Assembly (NCBI GenBank): GCA_019914995.1
Contig: CM034127.1
Coordinates: forward strand, 3,286,001 to 3,350,000
DNA length: 64,000 nt
Reading direction: 5' to 3'
DNA from: Acanthochlamys bracteata
Taxonomy: Eukaryota; Streptophyta; Magnoliopsida; Pandanales; Velloziaceae
In this document: in pieces, positions 37,801 to 51,577 of the stretch
Numbering within the stretch: the first letter of the stretch is position 1
How the letters are laid out: each line of letters begins with the position of its first letter
Made by a program: the position numbers and the translations under genes
The notes under the pieces: model-generated
Databases searched by the model: none
What the model was told of the DNA's origin: nothing
What the model saw: the letters and a program-made list of their open reading frames with translations, nothing else

Positions 37801-39960
37801 ATAGGACATTGTATATAGCCACATTGCTCATTACTGGTTATAGAAGTAAAGTAATACAAAGGAGTTGATTGTACTGCAGGGGAAATGGTACCAACGCCAT
37901 GTTTGGCATGGCTTTAAGGAGGTGCTTTTCGGCTATTCAAGCCCAAAAAAGCTCTCCACAGTGCTGTAGAATTTTTTTTAAAGTTTTGGATGGCATGGAT
38001 GAATTGTACGTCATGAAATAATTATGTAATATGTACAAGTTATTTTTTTTCAAAATTTCATGAAAAAATCTGAAAAAGCTCCTTTTCTTCTCGAAAAGAT
38101 CTTCTTTTCAGCCTTCCCAAACGTGCCCTAACACCTACTTTTACAATCCGAAGAATACTGGAACAAGAAATCTTTGTGGACTGCTTCTAAGTTTGAATCT
38201 ATTTGCATCATATGACATTGCAATATAAAATCCAAATTAAAGTAGATGGGAAGCACAAAAGGACAAAATTACAAATTTCTTTCTCGTACACACTATCATG
38301 TGAATTCTAGCACGCATGTATTATAACATAAATCCTAAGGAAGTGAAGAAGCAAACCAGTAGCACAACATTGTATAAGAGAATAGGTCATCCATATAATT
38401 CCTAGTGTACGAACTTGAAACTAAATAATGGAACCTACTGCCCCATTAGTTAGCCTTTTAAGAAGGTATGAGTTCCATACCTCACCCAGACGTCGATAGG
38501 CCCCATATATTCCACCGAATAATGTGGAAAATATTGCATACCAAATCTGTGTATCCATGAAGTACACCTGAATAGGAAAGAACCACATACGAAGTTAAAC
38601 AAAGCAAATTAAACAGAAAACTAAATGATCGCCAATATCATGTAAAATCTTACAAGAATTATTGGGGCCCAAAGTGCAATTACAACTCCAATGTTGTTAT
38701 GTGCTGCAGAGAGCGAGAGAGGAAGTGAGTAAGAAAATATCATTTGAGATGAAAGAAGTACTTATATTAAGCATGTCGTACCTCTAGGAAAGAATTCATG
38801 CCACTGAAATGTAGTTATGGGGTTGCCCATAATAACCTTCGTCGGACTGACAAGAGGATTGATCTGTATAATTACAGTTAGTACAAGAAAAATTTTAGAT
38901 GTGCCAAAATATGAAATCAATAATGGTTGCATATAGAAGCTACATGAAAAAGGCAGGACGGATGCTAACACAAGCTTAGTCACGTTAGAACAAAAAGCAA
39001 GATAATATCCCTAGGAGAAGCTGAAGTTCAATTTCTTATTATCATTTTCTTGAAAATTCAAAGGAATTCATCCAATAAAAGATTCCTGTAACATAAAGAA
39101 TTGTGATATATAACCAACTAATTCCTCCAAAAAATATACTACTCTCCCAGGATAAATCGGGTCATAGTTTGAGAACAACAAACAGAGAAGTTATGAATAA
39201 TAATACCTCAACAACGTAACTGACGACCAACTTGGTCCCTATTAGAAGTGACCAGAACAAAGTATACCTATACCCAAATTATGCAAGTCAATAGAATAAC
39301 ATAAATGAATCATAATGAAAGATTCTACATCAGATGTGATTTCAGCCTTACATGAAAAGTGAGTATGCACTTTCATGCATACCTCTTCCTACATAGAGGC
39401 GAGGCTGCAAGAAAAGATAAATTTAACTGTCAAGCAGCATACATCAGGTGACGAACATAAAGATTGCATAAAGAATCTTTTCTAACAGCTTATCAGTGTA
39501 GAAAAAGAAATGAGATGATACCTGTGACCACCACATCATAAGCATCACAATTTTATAATTTGATCTTTCAAGGAAACGCCTCAGGAAAGGAAAGCAAAAT
39601 AGTAAAGCTGAGAGTATACTTGGCGATAAGTATATAATAACTGCCATTATGTACAATGATGGTTGGTTCCGACCATCTCCAAACCAGCCCTTGATAGTCT
39701 TTCCAAATCCGGTAGGGTTTTCAAGAGTGTAGGCATATGTCACTGGCAGTACGATAACCCAAGCAGCAGCTGAGACAACCTTTAGGATATATCTCAGTTT
39801 GACCGCTGAAGCCATGTACCTCCTTGCTTTCCAGCTAAGCACAACATCAAGCACAGCTGCAAAGTGCGAATACAACATTAATGCCAATCAAACCATCAGT
39901 AAGAACTACAAACTACTACAACTGAATTCATTTGAATAATTTCAAAGTGCTCATATGATT

Positions 39961-40001
<41 letters not shown>

Positions 40002-43000
40002 GGTGGGTGGGTAGAGCAGTTGTAACCAGTTAGGGAATGTGTAAGGGATATGATCATTGCTAAGATTTCGCGCATAAGAGATTCTCTTACCCTTCTAAAG
40101 TCTCCATTTCATTCGTAAGAAGGTCTCTCATTCTAAGATCAAAGGTTTGTGTCTGTGTGCCAGCGTGTGTGCGCGTGAGAGAAAGAGAGAGAGAGGTGGT
40201 ACTTTGGGTAAGTAGTCCCACCCAACAATATAGACTCCTATTAGCACAAATGGAAAGCATACAATCATTTTAGCTAGGGAAGGGAGAGATACTAGATCTA
40301 CTGACTGCAGCAAATAATGTTTATTTCTAACCTTGGCTTAACTTCAGCATTGCAGCAGTTATAAAGATGCTTAAAACCTTCTTGATAACAACAGGATCAA
40401 AGATAGAACCTATCCCTCCATTCCAAGAAAGAATGATCATAACCTGAGTATCTGAACAAATTAGCTTCCAAAAGCAAGAAAACAAAATGCAAGACATTGG
40501 AATAAAAAGATGATGACTTTCAAACCTAACCTGTAAGGCTAAAATAAAGAAGCTCCACATTCTATCAAAGCTTCGAAAAATATGCCAAAACGAACGGATC
40601 TCGACAAAATTAACCTTTCCAATCCAGCGATCCCCACTAGCTGGTTTCCTCTCCTGATATGATATGTACCCATAAGATGCAATTTCTTTAATGGAGAAAT
40701 AGTTTACAAGACAATATAATAAGCGAAAACAGAGACGGATATCCCAAATTGCCTTAAGCAGGTCCATATTGCATATAGTGCATAAAGCAACACAAGAACA
40801 CAACACCATCCAAGTTAAGTAGTATAAACATCTTAGCCATATGAAAGAAGATGAGTGATCCAAGAATGTCACTCCTAAGGTAATCACTACCATTAAGTGC
40901 ATCGTAGTTCACGAACTAGAGAAAGAAAACTGCAGGTTATCTAATCTAACATGCAAAAGCTTACCTAAAGAGAGAAACGGTGATTGTGCCTAAGGTACTC
41001 TGCCAACTGTCAAGACAAATAAAAGCATGCTCCTTCAAGCAGGCTTATGGGTTATTGTTAAAAAGAGTGTTGGGAAATGGAACTTATAGATAACAGGGAC
41101 CACCCAATATTCATTCAGCAAAAGCACATAGGTTTTAATTTATGGAACAGGAGCAGAGGTTAGTGAATTGCTGGAAAAGGAGATTGACCGTACAAAGCAA
41201 ATATGAACTGGCAGATTGACAGAAAGTCCCCAAAGATTTGTACATGAAAAAGCACAAATATACATATTTTATTTTACAGAACTCAATCTGGTAGTATAAG
41301 GCAGTGATAATACATCTTAAAAATACATGACAGCAAAAAGAATAATGAGCACTTTAAGAGGCATTACACATCCATATATAACAAGACTACAAATGGACTG
41401 CTTCTGTTTGTGAAAAGATATCAGAAGTAAACTCAAAAGGATGCAGCATTGATGCACCTTTCTGAACTTATTGTGAAGACAACTTACCCCATTATTCCCA
41501 GCCAGCATCCAAGCTGGCTTACAAAAGAAATCAGCATCAGCCCGCATTGGCCAACCCAAACGAAAGCAGTCCTCTGACCTGCCAGTTCACATAAATCTTG
41601 TAACAAACTTCAATAGAATCTCAGAAATGATTTAAGAGTGCAATTATCCAGTAATACCAAAAATATTCATTCAGATCATCATAATTCCTCCACTGTGAAT
41701 GTTTTGCTTTTTCTCTCTTGCTCCTTTCAGCTTCCTGTATAATGATGCTAATATCACATGTAAGTCGGCACCAAACATGTAATGAGGAATATCATCTTGA
41801 AATACCTTTGCTATTGTTTCATAAATTGGTGTAACAATTTTTCTAAGAAAGGCTTCTTCATCACCTCCATATGCTGGCTTTATATTCTCACCGGTCATTG
41901 GACTTACATTGCCAGCAAGCATTCCGTACAGTTCGAATGCCATCTGACAGACAAAATAGTATTGAAAGAATTGCATGGGAGCTTAATTTTTATACATTCA
42001 TATCTGAACAGTGTCAAATGAAATTTGTGAATATTTAAAAACAGCAAGGCAGACGAAAACAAACTGAAATTGTGTAAACCATTCTTGACAACTGAAAATG
42101 ATCCCAACTCTTCATTAGGAAAAAGAAAATTGAACCAAAAAAATATGTTCCCCTAACACTGTGTAAGCTTATATACAACTAGTTCTTACAAGTCTTGCAA
42201 ATAACAATACAGATTTTTTATTCTTTAGAAAGAATGTGCATATTTCTCATCTATTGCACAACCTCAGACAAATTCCACAAATACCTGGAGAAACATACTA
42301 GGAGACTGAACACGCATTGCATATTTTCTAGCATGCAATTGTGTTTTTATATAATACGTAAACATCATAATATTGTTTGGCCATACTTCTCTCCCACTCT
42401 CATAACACGCAACACCTAGATCTCCCATGAGACCATAACTTGTTAATATGTATAAGAAAAACGGAGTTGCCCCCATCTGCTGCAACAAGTAAATTATAGA
42501 AACACAACAACATAACAACCAAGCCCTAAAGCTATACCACATACTAAGAAACATGATTTGGTATCATACATGATGATAGATGTAGCAGAGACATTCGGGC
42601 ATGAAGCGCAAGTTTGCAGCTTCCCCCCAGATGAGAAGATAGAGGCCCATGTATAGCAGTTTCCTTTGTTGTACTTCCTGCTGGATTGCTGGCAACCTGG
42701 CATTACAATAGATGGACATTATAACGTAAATAGGAAAATAGGGTAAATTTTCTTAGCTATCAGGAACATATGTCCAGATGAAACATGAGAATGTGCATCA
42801 TACAGGGAAAAGCATTACGAGTAGCAGAAATGTAGTATTAAAATTAAAGAAACAAGATTAAATGAAGGAAAATATGACATTCTCACCAAAGGCTACTTCT
42901 ACGTCCTAAGTATTTGCACCATTTCTTGTAGTTCTTAAATAGCTTCTTCATGACCTCAGTCAAAGCTCGTTCATCCAGCTGGGCAAGAGAAAAGCACATA

Positions 43001-46000
43001 TTATTTATAAGTAAAACATGAAGCAACAAAAATAAAATAAATAAATAGCAGTTGACCAGATGAAGACCTTGGGTTGTTGGTCCGGTTTTGGGAATTGGCG
43101 GATATGAACATTTGCAAGCAACAAAATCAAATGTTCTCTTTGATTCGCCACATTATCCTTCTGTAAAATTTTTTACAAAAAATACAATTTATGGAAATGT
43201 ATAATAAGAAAATTTAAGAATAAGATAAGAAAAACTACATCCATCATTCAAGCAGTAGAAGTTACTGCAAACGGTAAAAGAGTTTTCTACTAATGAGGTA
43301 TGCCAAGGGCGTAAGAGCTCTCTAATAATTCATACACATACATGCACATACACACTAATGATGCATGCAAGAACCAACAAAATACAATCAAGAATCTACT
43401 AATGAGGTATGCAAAAATCTTCAAACTTAACCATGTACCTGAAACCCAAACATAACTTGCAGCCAATCAAGAATGTCTTCATTAACCTTGTTTTTGTGGT
43501 CCTTTGGCCAAGGTAGGCCCCTGGTATTCCTAAGTGCAACCACAGCAGCTTGGATCTGCCATATATGAAAAATGCTGTCTCAGAAGGAACAGCTGCCAAA
43601 AATAAATCAAGTGCACTTCAAGAAAAGAGACAAACCTCAGGATACTGCATTATAGCCTGATTGGCACTATCAGGGTCAAGTGGGAGAATATTGTAAGGCA
43701 CATATATCTTTGTCTTTTCCTCGACCTTTGTATGAGTTTCGAGAATCTGTAAAACCCACAGAAGTTCATCAGAGATAACATGCCTCTAACCAGAATGATT
43801 TCACATATAAGTACAGGAAGCACTTTCATCTGAGGTTATACTAATACAAGCACAACCAAAACCTGAAAAGAGCATGCATCTTTCGCATAACACAACAAGA
43901 CATCTAAGTTTACGCAACCTTTATGAGGTAATATACAAGCCAATCAAGGAGCTCATTTGTAACTAATGTTTCTAATTTTGTCTAGAATTTACATAAGTCA
44001 AAAAACACTAGAAGGGATTTAACACTAATAGGATATCTGACTCAGCTAGATTTCAGCATATTTTCCAAAAGTTTCCATAAATAATTTGACGAGAATATTG
44101 CAAACAGCTTTTCTCAGAAGTGGACACCTCGATCATTAATGATAAAGTTTATCACTCCTCCATAAAGGTTCAAATACACTTGCCTCATTATCAACTTCAA
44201 GCGACTCAGTCATATTGACAGCTTTCAGAACTTCAAATAACACAGCAGCAGTCTGGTATACTTTGGTAAGCTGAGCACTAACCCAATAAAACAGAAACAT
44301 AGAAGACACAAGGATAAAGCAAAAATTAGCAAGTTATCGGTTCCATAAGAAAGCAAGAAGTTACTGTCACTATATTGAAAGAAGAGTGTGGGGGAGAGAA
44401 AGATATAGGGAGCGAAAGGAGAATTTATGCTGATATTGAGCTTTACTACCAACTCTTGCGCTATATTACACTCACCGGTCTGCTTTTTCTGCAGCATTTT
44501 GCAGTGCTTGAATGTATCTCTTATAATAATCTTGATAGAAGCTTCGCATTTCTTGGGCATCACTCTTTTTTTGCCTTCTTCGAAGAGTTGGTTCATTTTC
44601 CTGCAAGTATAAAAAAACTTCAATTCTAGTTGTACCAAATAGTACATAATACTTACATAAACAATTTATAAAAGAACTTATTTATTAAAACAAAAAAAGA
44701 ACGAAAGGTTTAGTAACTTCTTCAAATTTTAAAATACATACAAACAGATTTCTAAGTATCTAGGGCTGAATGTTCCTTAAATAATGTTGATACGACATCA
44801 ACATAACCTGGTAGCTACCAGCCAAAATCCAACATGTTCACTCACAATTAACATCAAATAGTAATCATGTGAAGCTTCTTAATAAAATACAGGCAAAGCA
44901 TTCACGGCAATTAGGAACATCACTACGATGCTAAATTGGAGAATTCCAAAACTAACCTTTTCTAGACGCTGCAAAAGTGCTGTCTTGAACTGACGAACAC
45001 CGCGCCCAGATGAAGTAGGATCCAACTTGTGAGCTTTTTCAAAAGCATAGAATCGACCTATTCCACCACTAAAATCGGTAAGTAATACAGATTTAATACA
45101 TAGAGAGTCAGTTGCACGCACAAAAAGATTGAACTAACCGACAACAAAATGAAACCATATTAAGTAAAGGATGGCAAAATAAAGGCAGAAGTTGACTTTT
45201 TATAAATTTGTTACACTGATCCATTTTCATCAGTATCGCAAACTCATGTCTGGGTCAACACCAAGAATTTTCATTAAAATGTAGAATTTAATAAAGTAGG
45301 CAAAGTAAACAAATGATAATAATATATCAATTTATTGGCTTAACTCCATCCACAATCTGGGATCTTAAAAACCCAACTTCAAGATGAATAGATAATCGAA
45401 CATGTTTGTGTTGTGATGAACACCTAGGTGTTTGGGAGCAAACGAGAGTCAGGATATTTTCAACTTATTTAAATAGGAAAAGCAGCAAAGTCTTGTAAGG
45501 GAAAAATCGCAGTGTGATCAACAATAGAAGATTAGCTATAAATTCCAGCAAACTTCCTGAATGGTCAAGAGGGGTTTGATGACCCTATATCTAAAACACC
45601 ACAAATGTTGTGCGGGCTTGTCCTACGTTAAGTAAGATGTCTCACTGAGCTTCTATAGCTGAATATATCGGCAGATCAGAGATCACAGAATCATGTCAGA
45701 ACTTGCCAAACCGGACTTCAGCTATCTTGACATTTAGAATGTAATTCTTCACTATACAAAGGGCTCAATCTATCTACCTTCAGCTAACTTCTTGTGACAC
45801 CAATGTCAGATAGGATGTGGTATTGATATACTTATAACACTTGCTTAGATAAATATAGATGAAATCGTTAAACCAATTGTCAAAAGTAACGGTCAAGACA
45901 AACTTATAAACTGCATCACAAAATTGGAATGACTAGATAGCCAACAAAAAGAACATCTGTACTGCATGACACAAAAGGGGGATTGAACTCCCATTATGTT

Positions 46001-46516
46001 ACATTGCAACAAAAACAGAATGAAACTTTATTATGAGAATATGATGACATCCTATATTGTGCCATGTAGGAGTAAAACACGCAAATGCCTCATAAGGTAT
46101 TGTAAAGACAAACAACAGCATGTTGCACACTACTACCAGAAAGACACAGAATTGTTGCATCATTAACCATACACCTCCAGAACCATAAGCGAAGGAGTGC
46201 CTAAGCAATGCAAGCAACTAAACAAGGAAAAACTTTTCTTCACAAATAAAACCAACTTGAAAAGATAATAATTTAAAACCACAAGAGAAGGCATCGTGAG
46301 TGGGAGGAGCAGTATGAGCTCACAGAGATAAGCAACGCGGGGATTACGCCCTTCAACTTCATTAGCAACACGAAGGATAGGAGCTATCTCAACAAGAGTA
46401 GAAGGAACGATCTCACTATCAAATACTGATTCCCCTAGATTGCCTGCGGTTTGTGTTCTGCGAATCTTCGGCTGGGTACCCGCCGAGGACTCTCCCTCTC
46501 TCGAACTCGACAACAT
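28870..46516 (-). CDS. CALS3: Callose synthase (1,3-beta-glucan synthase), CalS3-like, complete
   Basis: Plasma-membrane glycosyltransferase that makes callose from UDP-glucose; CalS3/GSL12 of Arabidopsis acts at plasmodesmata (family knowledge). 42 exons splice in frame to 1947 residues (Arabidopsis about 1955). Start [12 protein letters not shown] and end [13 protein letters not shown] match the CalS3 type. N-terminal Vta1/FKS1-type region, TM blocks, then the glucan synthase domain ([52 protein letters not shown]) and C-terminal TM block. The GRGVRQFKT arginine and YNILPLDP proline, changed in dominant cals3-d alleles, are present. Exons 1-12: 46516-46324, 45057-44957, 44600-44476, 44277-44184, 43746-43636, 43555-43439, 43160-43068, 42978-42887, 42696-42570, 41943-41806, 41734-41658, 41578-41488. 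Exons 13-26: 40653-40531, 40443-40332, 39856-39522, 39404-39352, 39267-39207, 38863-38782, 38703-38654, 38567-38481, 37027-36890, 36806-36709, 36413-36329, 36234-36074, 35985-35862, 35747-35650. Exons 27-42: 34842-34704, 34623-34472, 33913-33804, 33732-33607, 33486-33418, 33299-33110, 32475-32334, 31815-31696, 31615-31497, 31426-31343, 31009-30897, 30814-30585, 30499-29702, 29607-29557, 29401-29216, 29118-28870. Two introns need GC donors. Confidence 0.95.
37896..38128. mobile_element. MITE-like element in a CALS3 intron
   Basis: About 233 bp bounded by imperfect terminal inverted repeats: left gccatgtttggcatggct, right (read on the minus strand) gggcacgtttgggaaggct. No coding capacity. It lies in the largest CALS3 intron (37028-38480). 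Target-site duplications are not clear, so the superfamily is not assigned. Confidence 0.55.
39963..39999. repeat. (CT)n microsatellite
   Basis: An uninterrupted run of about 18 CT units in a CALS3 intron, followed by a G-rich ggggtgggtgggt stretch. Likely length-polymorphic. Confidence 0.95.
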
Positions 46517-47040
46517 GGCGCCCCGTGGCTTAAGGCCCCTTCAATCTAACACACCTTCTCTCTACCAGCTTCTGCTTCAGATCCCAAACCACAACCACAA
46601 ATAATAATAGTAACAGCAGCAGCACCAAATTTTAGCGCTGGAAACTGAAATTTTCAACAAGATTGAAAAGAATTTGAAATTAACTTAGATCTGAAAACTA
46701 AGATAGAAACAGAAAAACCCTAGCTAAGCTTGGAGCAGCTAGTGAGCGAGAGAGATAGAGAAGGGAGTGCGCTTTGGTTCTAAGCAACATTCGATGAAGT
46801 GGAGTCTGTGGAGCTGTGAGAGAGAGTAAAAGAAGAAAAAAGAAAGAATATCGAAAACAGACTTTTGGTAGGCGTGAAATTGGAAACAGGCCTTTTTTTT
46901 CAATCTTATTTTCTTTGTAATGGGGTGAAACTAGACAGCTTATTCTGATGTATTTACATAACTGACATTGTGCGTCCTTTCGGATTTCTAGTTTCGGCAC
47001 CTATTTGGCTTTTTTTTCACATTAAAAAGTTTAGAATGTA
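46517..47040 (-). other. 5' leader and promoter region of CALS3
   Basis: Sequence upstream of the CALS3 ATG. It contains a purine-rich gagagagatagaga stretch near 46750 typical of plant leaders. No defined TATA box or transcription start can be chosen. Confidence 0.4.
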
Positions 47041-49879
47041 TTCTGTTGCTGTGAGAATATCCATAGTCTTTGGAGTGTTTATTAAAAATAAATTTTTTTT
47101 AAAAAAATATTTTGAAACTTTTTAGAATAAATTTTATTTTTTATTTAAAAAAATAATTATTAATAAGATTTTATGATATAGAATTTTTTTTACTTTTAAA
47201 TTTTTATAAAATTTATAAATATTTTAGAAAGTTTATTGAAAATATGAAATAAAAAATTAGAATGAAAAATGAAAGAAAAGTTCTCCTAAATATATACAAG
47301 ATTTAAATCAATTTTTAAAAAAAGCTTATTTTAAAATTATTTAAAAATTAAATTAAATTTGTTTTATTTTAGAAATTAATAAAAATGTATATGTAAAAAT
47401 GTTATAACATATATTTTATTTTTATTTTAAATTTATTTTTAAACTACAATCAAAAAGTTATTGAGAAACAAAAAATTAAATAAAATTTTGCTAAGCAATG
47501 CATATTCATTGTTAATAATAAACATAGTTACTTACCGTGTTGATACTTATAATTATTTTATAGGATTAGACTTGATTGTTGTTGTTATTATTATAGTTGA
47601 TCTTGTAATTATTTATTGTCCATATTTTATACTTTTAATTATGCCTATTTTAGTACGTTTTCTTACTATAAAATATTCTTCTTTAGCATTTAGTGAGTGT
47701 TTAATGAAAGAAACAACCAAAATGTTGTTTTATTGCTTAATGCTTAGAATATTTAGAATGGGTGAAATGATGAAAGGCATAAAAATTATATGAACCAAAT
47801 AAATCTTAGAAACATGTTAAGACTTCACATTTAATAACGAAGGTATTTAAGGAAGCCATTAATAATACTACAATTTCATTAGTTGATCTAAATTATCTAA
47901 TCGTTTGATAAATATGAGTGTTATTAAATTCTCCTTTCAATTTTGTCTGAGTGATCAATAGAATTGTTTAAAATAAAATATTCTTTAAAAAAAATTGAAA
48001 TTTTTCAGAAAGAAATTTATGTTTAATTTAAATTCTTTTGTGATGTATTAATACTATATTTTTTAAAATTTAAACATATTTTTATAATATTTTATCAAAG
48101 ATTTTTTAAATACTATAAAAAAAATTTTTGGCGTCACATAAAATAAATTTTATAAAATTAAATTTGAGATAAGATATAAGCACATGCCATCTTAAAAATA
48201 CATGTGTATACATACCAGTCAAAAGTGGCCGGCGAGCTCTCCAAATTCAATCTCCACCGTTGGATATGAAGAACTATGAGTTAAAAACATGTTGATAAAA
48301 TTTCAACTCAATCGGAATACAAATCGACCTCCATCGAAACTCTTGATCAAAATAATATAAAAAATTAAATTTGACACATATACTTTTAAGATGGCATATG
48401 CATATATCTTATTCCATTAAATTTTGTAATAAAATATTTGATAAAAATAAAATTTTAAATAATAATTAAAATATATAATTAAAATTTTAAAAATAACATT
48501 AAATAAAATATAATTAAAAAGAAATATTAAAATTATCATAAAATTAAATTTAGAAAAAATAAATAAAATTCGATGGTAATAATCACATCATAAGAGTTTG
48601 TGGGTATGGTTGAAAATGTAAGAGAACTTTAAGAGCAAACTGGTCATTTCCTATCACTCACGTCAACAACGCTGGGTTTAAACGTCTCACTCAACCGAGT
48701 TTAAAAAAGAAGAAAACAAATAGAAGACGCACCCATAAAATTGAAAGGTGGGTCCTCCAGCTGTACACTTCGTTCTTTTCGCACGGTGTGGCGGTTTGTT
48801 TCCTTTTTTTCTTTTCTTTTCATGGTCCTAATTTCTATTATAAAGCTCTCTACGTGTATGAATTTCAAGCTTGACTTAGATTAGCATCATCACTATCTTT
48901 ATCTTTTATCAAAATAAATTAATAACTTTTATGAGAGCAGCTTATGACTTATGAGTTAAGCATCCCGTCACTTCCCTAATCTTGGCAATTGACTTGATTG
49001 ACCGCTGCTTGTCTTTCGTAGAGAACTACATGTTAATTTAATTTTGACGTCAGTGTATGTAACGTTTTTCTTTTTTCTATTCTCATTGAAAGCCGGATCA
49101 AGTGTGGTAAATTATTAGTTTTCTTTTGGTTCTTTATGTTAAAAGACATGTAAAAGTTTCGTCGATAAATCGAGTGTTGCTGTTAATTTTTCTTTTTTGA
49201 AAACGTGTTCATTTGTTTGCAATAGTAAAAAAAACCCTAACGTACTGAAACATGAAGCAGGATTACCACAACTAATGAAAATGCATAGGCAGTTTTGACA
49301 TATTATTTGATGAAAATGATAGAAAAAAAAAATTTAAAAAAATATATATTATATTATTTTTATTATCTTGATCAAATAATCAAATAAAAATAAATTAATA
49401 ATCTGAATAAATTAAAATTTTATGAATAAATTTTTAATTTATAATTTTCATATTCAATAATAAAAATTGAATTAGAAATCATCATGATCATAAACCAAAA
49501 AAAAAGTTACCTAAAATGTCTTTAAAAAGAAGTATCACTATTCTTCTCAATATATATGAAAAAATATGTATATATTATTATTTTAGGTGCATATTGGTTC
49601 GTATAAAAAGCGCAAAAAATTTAAAATTCAATCTACACTATAAATATAAAAAATTATAAATAAAATAATATATATATATATTAAAAGCAAGTCTTTGAAG
49701 TAAACCTGAGAAAAAAGAATAAGAATCACAACAAAGTAAAGATATGAAAACAGGATTCGAAACAAAAGCACATTCGTTTAACAACTTTGTTGATGATAAA
49801 AAGGTAAATAATATCACTTTACAGCATTATTTCTGCTTATCTTCTGCGGAGAAAAAGAATGACTAGCTGCTGCTGGCCT
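47041..49879. other. AT-rich intergenic region with a MITE-like insertion
   Basis: Strongly AT-rich and non-coding. Contains the inverted-repeat element at 48155-48425. The open frame at 47461-47793 is composed of AT-rich codons with no family features. Confidence 0.5.
48155..48425. mobile_element. MITE-like element with ~50-bp imperfect inverted repeats
   Basis: Left arm about 48155-48210 and right arm about 48373-48425 are inverted copies sharing ccatcttaaaa / ttttaagatgg and the flanking aagatata-type blocks, about 80% matching by eye. The ~160-bp centre is less AT-rich, with ccaccgttggat and aactcaatcggaatac, and codes for nothing recognisable. Confidence 0.65.
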
Positions 49880-51334
49880 CTAGATGGTATCACTTATAAG
49901 CTGAACATGTCTATTGCAATGCTTGTCCACAAAAACTTTAGATGCACGTTCCACAGTTCTCCGCCATGTCTGCAGCATAACCATCAAACGTAAGTGGGAA
50001 GATGAAGATTAAGTATATGAATTGAGAAAGAGATCAAGGCGTGCAACAAACTGAAATTATTACTTCAGAGAAGTGGTAAGAAATTCTTTAAGCCTTCCAC
50101 GTATGAAATTGAGCTAGCTTGCAAGAAAACAAGCTAGCTCAAGATTATTCTCCAGCTGAGACAATGCCTGTAAAGCAATAGCTCACATTCTGAAGATAAC
50201 TTCACACAAAAAACACCAGGTACAAAACCAAATCTTGCATTTCACCATAATCCATAAGGTTATAAATTCTGAGTTCTAGTCAGGCTACTCTCTTTTGCTA
50301 ATCCATTTTCATCCTTGGATACTAGCAATGCTGGTAGTATTGACCAGTTCTTATTGTGGTAGGTAACAAAGCTAGGCCACTGACTATCATTTGCAGATCA
50401 GTATTACTAAACCAAAACAGATTGTTAATAAATACTTTTATAAACTGCCAATCGTAACTTGTTTGGTGATTTTCACTGTGGTTGTTAATAATGAGTTCTT
50501 CGTCTCTTCCAACTGAAAATACAAAAGATGTACAAGTGATGACTTAACTAGGGTGACCGAGATAATTCAGACCACATATAAGCTATTAAAACGTGGCCCG
50601 TGCTCCAATATATAGCCAATATAGGTAGGTACACATACTTGTTTCAACTGGATCAGAACGAGCCAAGTCTACATTAAGTTCGAAAACCACGTCAATGCTT
50701 CACTCTATTTAGGAATTAGCCACAACTCTTCTCCAATAATCCAATTCTCTCAGGCTCTTTTTACTTAGGTCGTTAGCCTAGAGTAATTAAACAAGAACAT
50801 AACTACAACGATGTAAATGAACAGAAAATTTGAGAAGAGAACCAATTAGACTCAGCTATTCGAAACAAATCCATGTAAATGAACGCATGTCAAAGTGCTT
50901 ACCTTTTCCAGCGCAGCCAGCAAAAGTCCAATTCCAGCTGCATCTCCTGGGGAGATCTCCGAGCGCATAACACCAAGCGTACGAAGCAATGGCTTAGCTC
51001 GGCGAGAGGGAGCAGAAGAAGGCAGCAGAGACTTCCACTGATCAGCCTGCAAACTCCCGCTTCGCCTCTTTGTTGCAACAGAGTTATCGGTAAATACATT
51101 GATGATAATTTCCCTACAAGCCACTAGCGGACGTGGCGATCGCTTGCGCCGGAGCGGAGCTCGAATAAGCTGCGAGAGGATAGGTGGAGGAGATGCTGGA
51201 TCATTGATTTCGGCAAACTTATTGAGGAGCTTATCTGATGAAACCTTGGTTACATGCTGAACTTTCGTGTTAGCAGCACCTGAAGAAGCATCAGAAGCAA
51301 AACTTTTTGTTGAAGCAGTAGTTGAAGACTCCAT
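49880..51334 (-). CDS. Conserved plant protein of unknown function, two exons
   Basis: Exons 51334-50903 and 49969-49880 splice at a gtaagc donor and a ctgcag acceptor to give 173 residues. The N-terminal 50 residues are Ser/Thr/Ala rich. The rest contains a basic proline-containing stretch (APLRRKRSPRP) and a dense segment with ACREIIINVFTDNSVATKRR, SLLPSSAPSRRAKPLLRTLG and SPGDAAGIGLLLAALEK, continuing TWRRTVERASKVFVDKHC in exon 2. There is no signal peptide or membrane segment. The clean splice and non-random composition argue for a real gene, and I believe similar proteins occur in other plants, but I cannot assign a family or function. Confidence 0.7.
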
Positions 51335-51577
51335 AAGAGAGAACGAAGAAGGCGGAACTGGAGAGTGAAGCGCACAGACTATTAAGGGGAGATGGAGGAG
51401 AGTGACCGTTGAGATTAGGGGAGAAGATCACGCGCGGGAGCTTTTTAATTAACAATCAAATCTAGCCGTTGTAACCCGAGGCCCAGTGACTCAAGAGGGA
51501 GAACGTGAAGCTCTTCAATTATTGATTTCCAGTGGGCTGAACTAGGGCCTTGACATTTTAGAAAAATTCGGATCAAA
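51335..51577. other. Divergent intergenic interval
   Basis: A 243-bp gap between the minus-strand gene ending its 5' side at 51334 and a plus-strand ATG at 51578. If the plus-strand unit is transcribed, this would be a shared bidirectional promoter. Confidence 0.3.

Noticed and set aside
42570-42696. Apparent one-base frameshift in a CALS3 exon
   Set aside because: It came from my misreading a line break; on re-reading, the exon is 127 bp and continues in frame through [18 protein letters not shown].
47461-47793. 110-codon plus-strand open frame
   Set aside because: Ile/Leu/Val/Tyr-rich translation of AT-rich DNA with no motif or splice context; likely chance.
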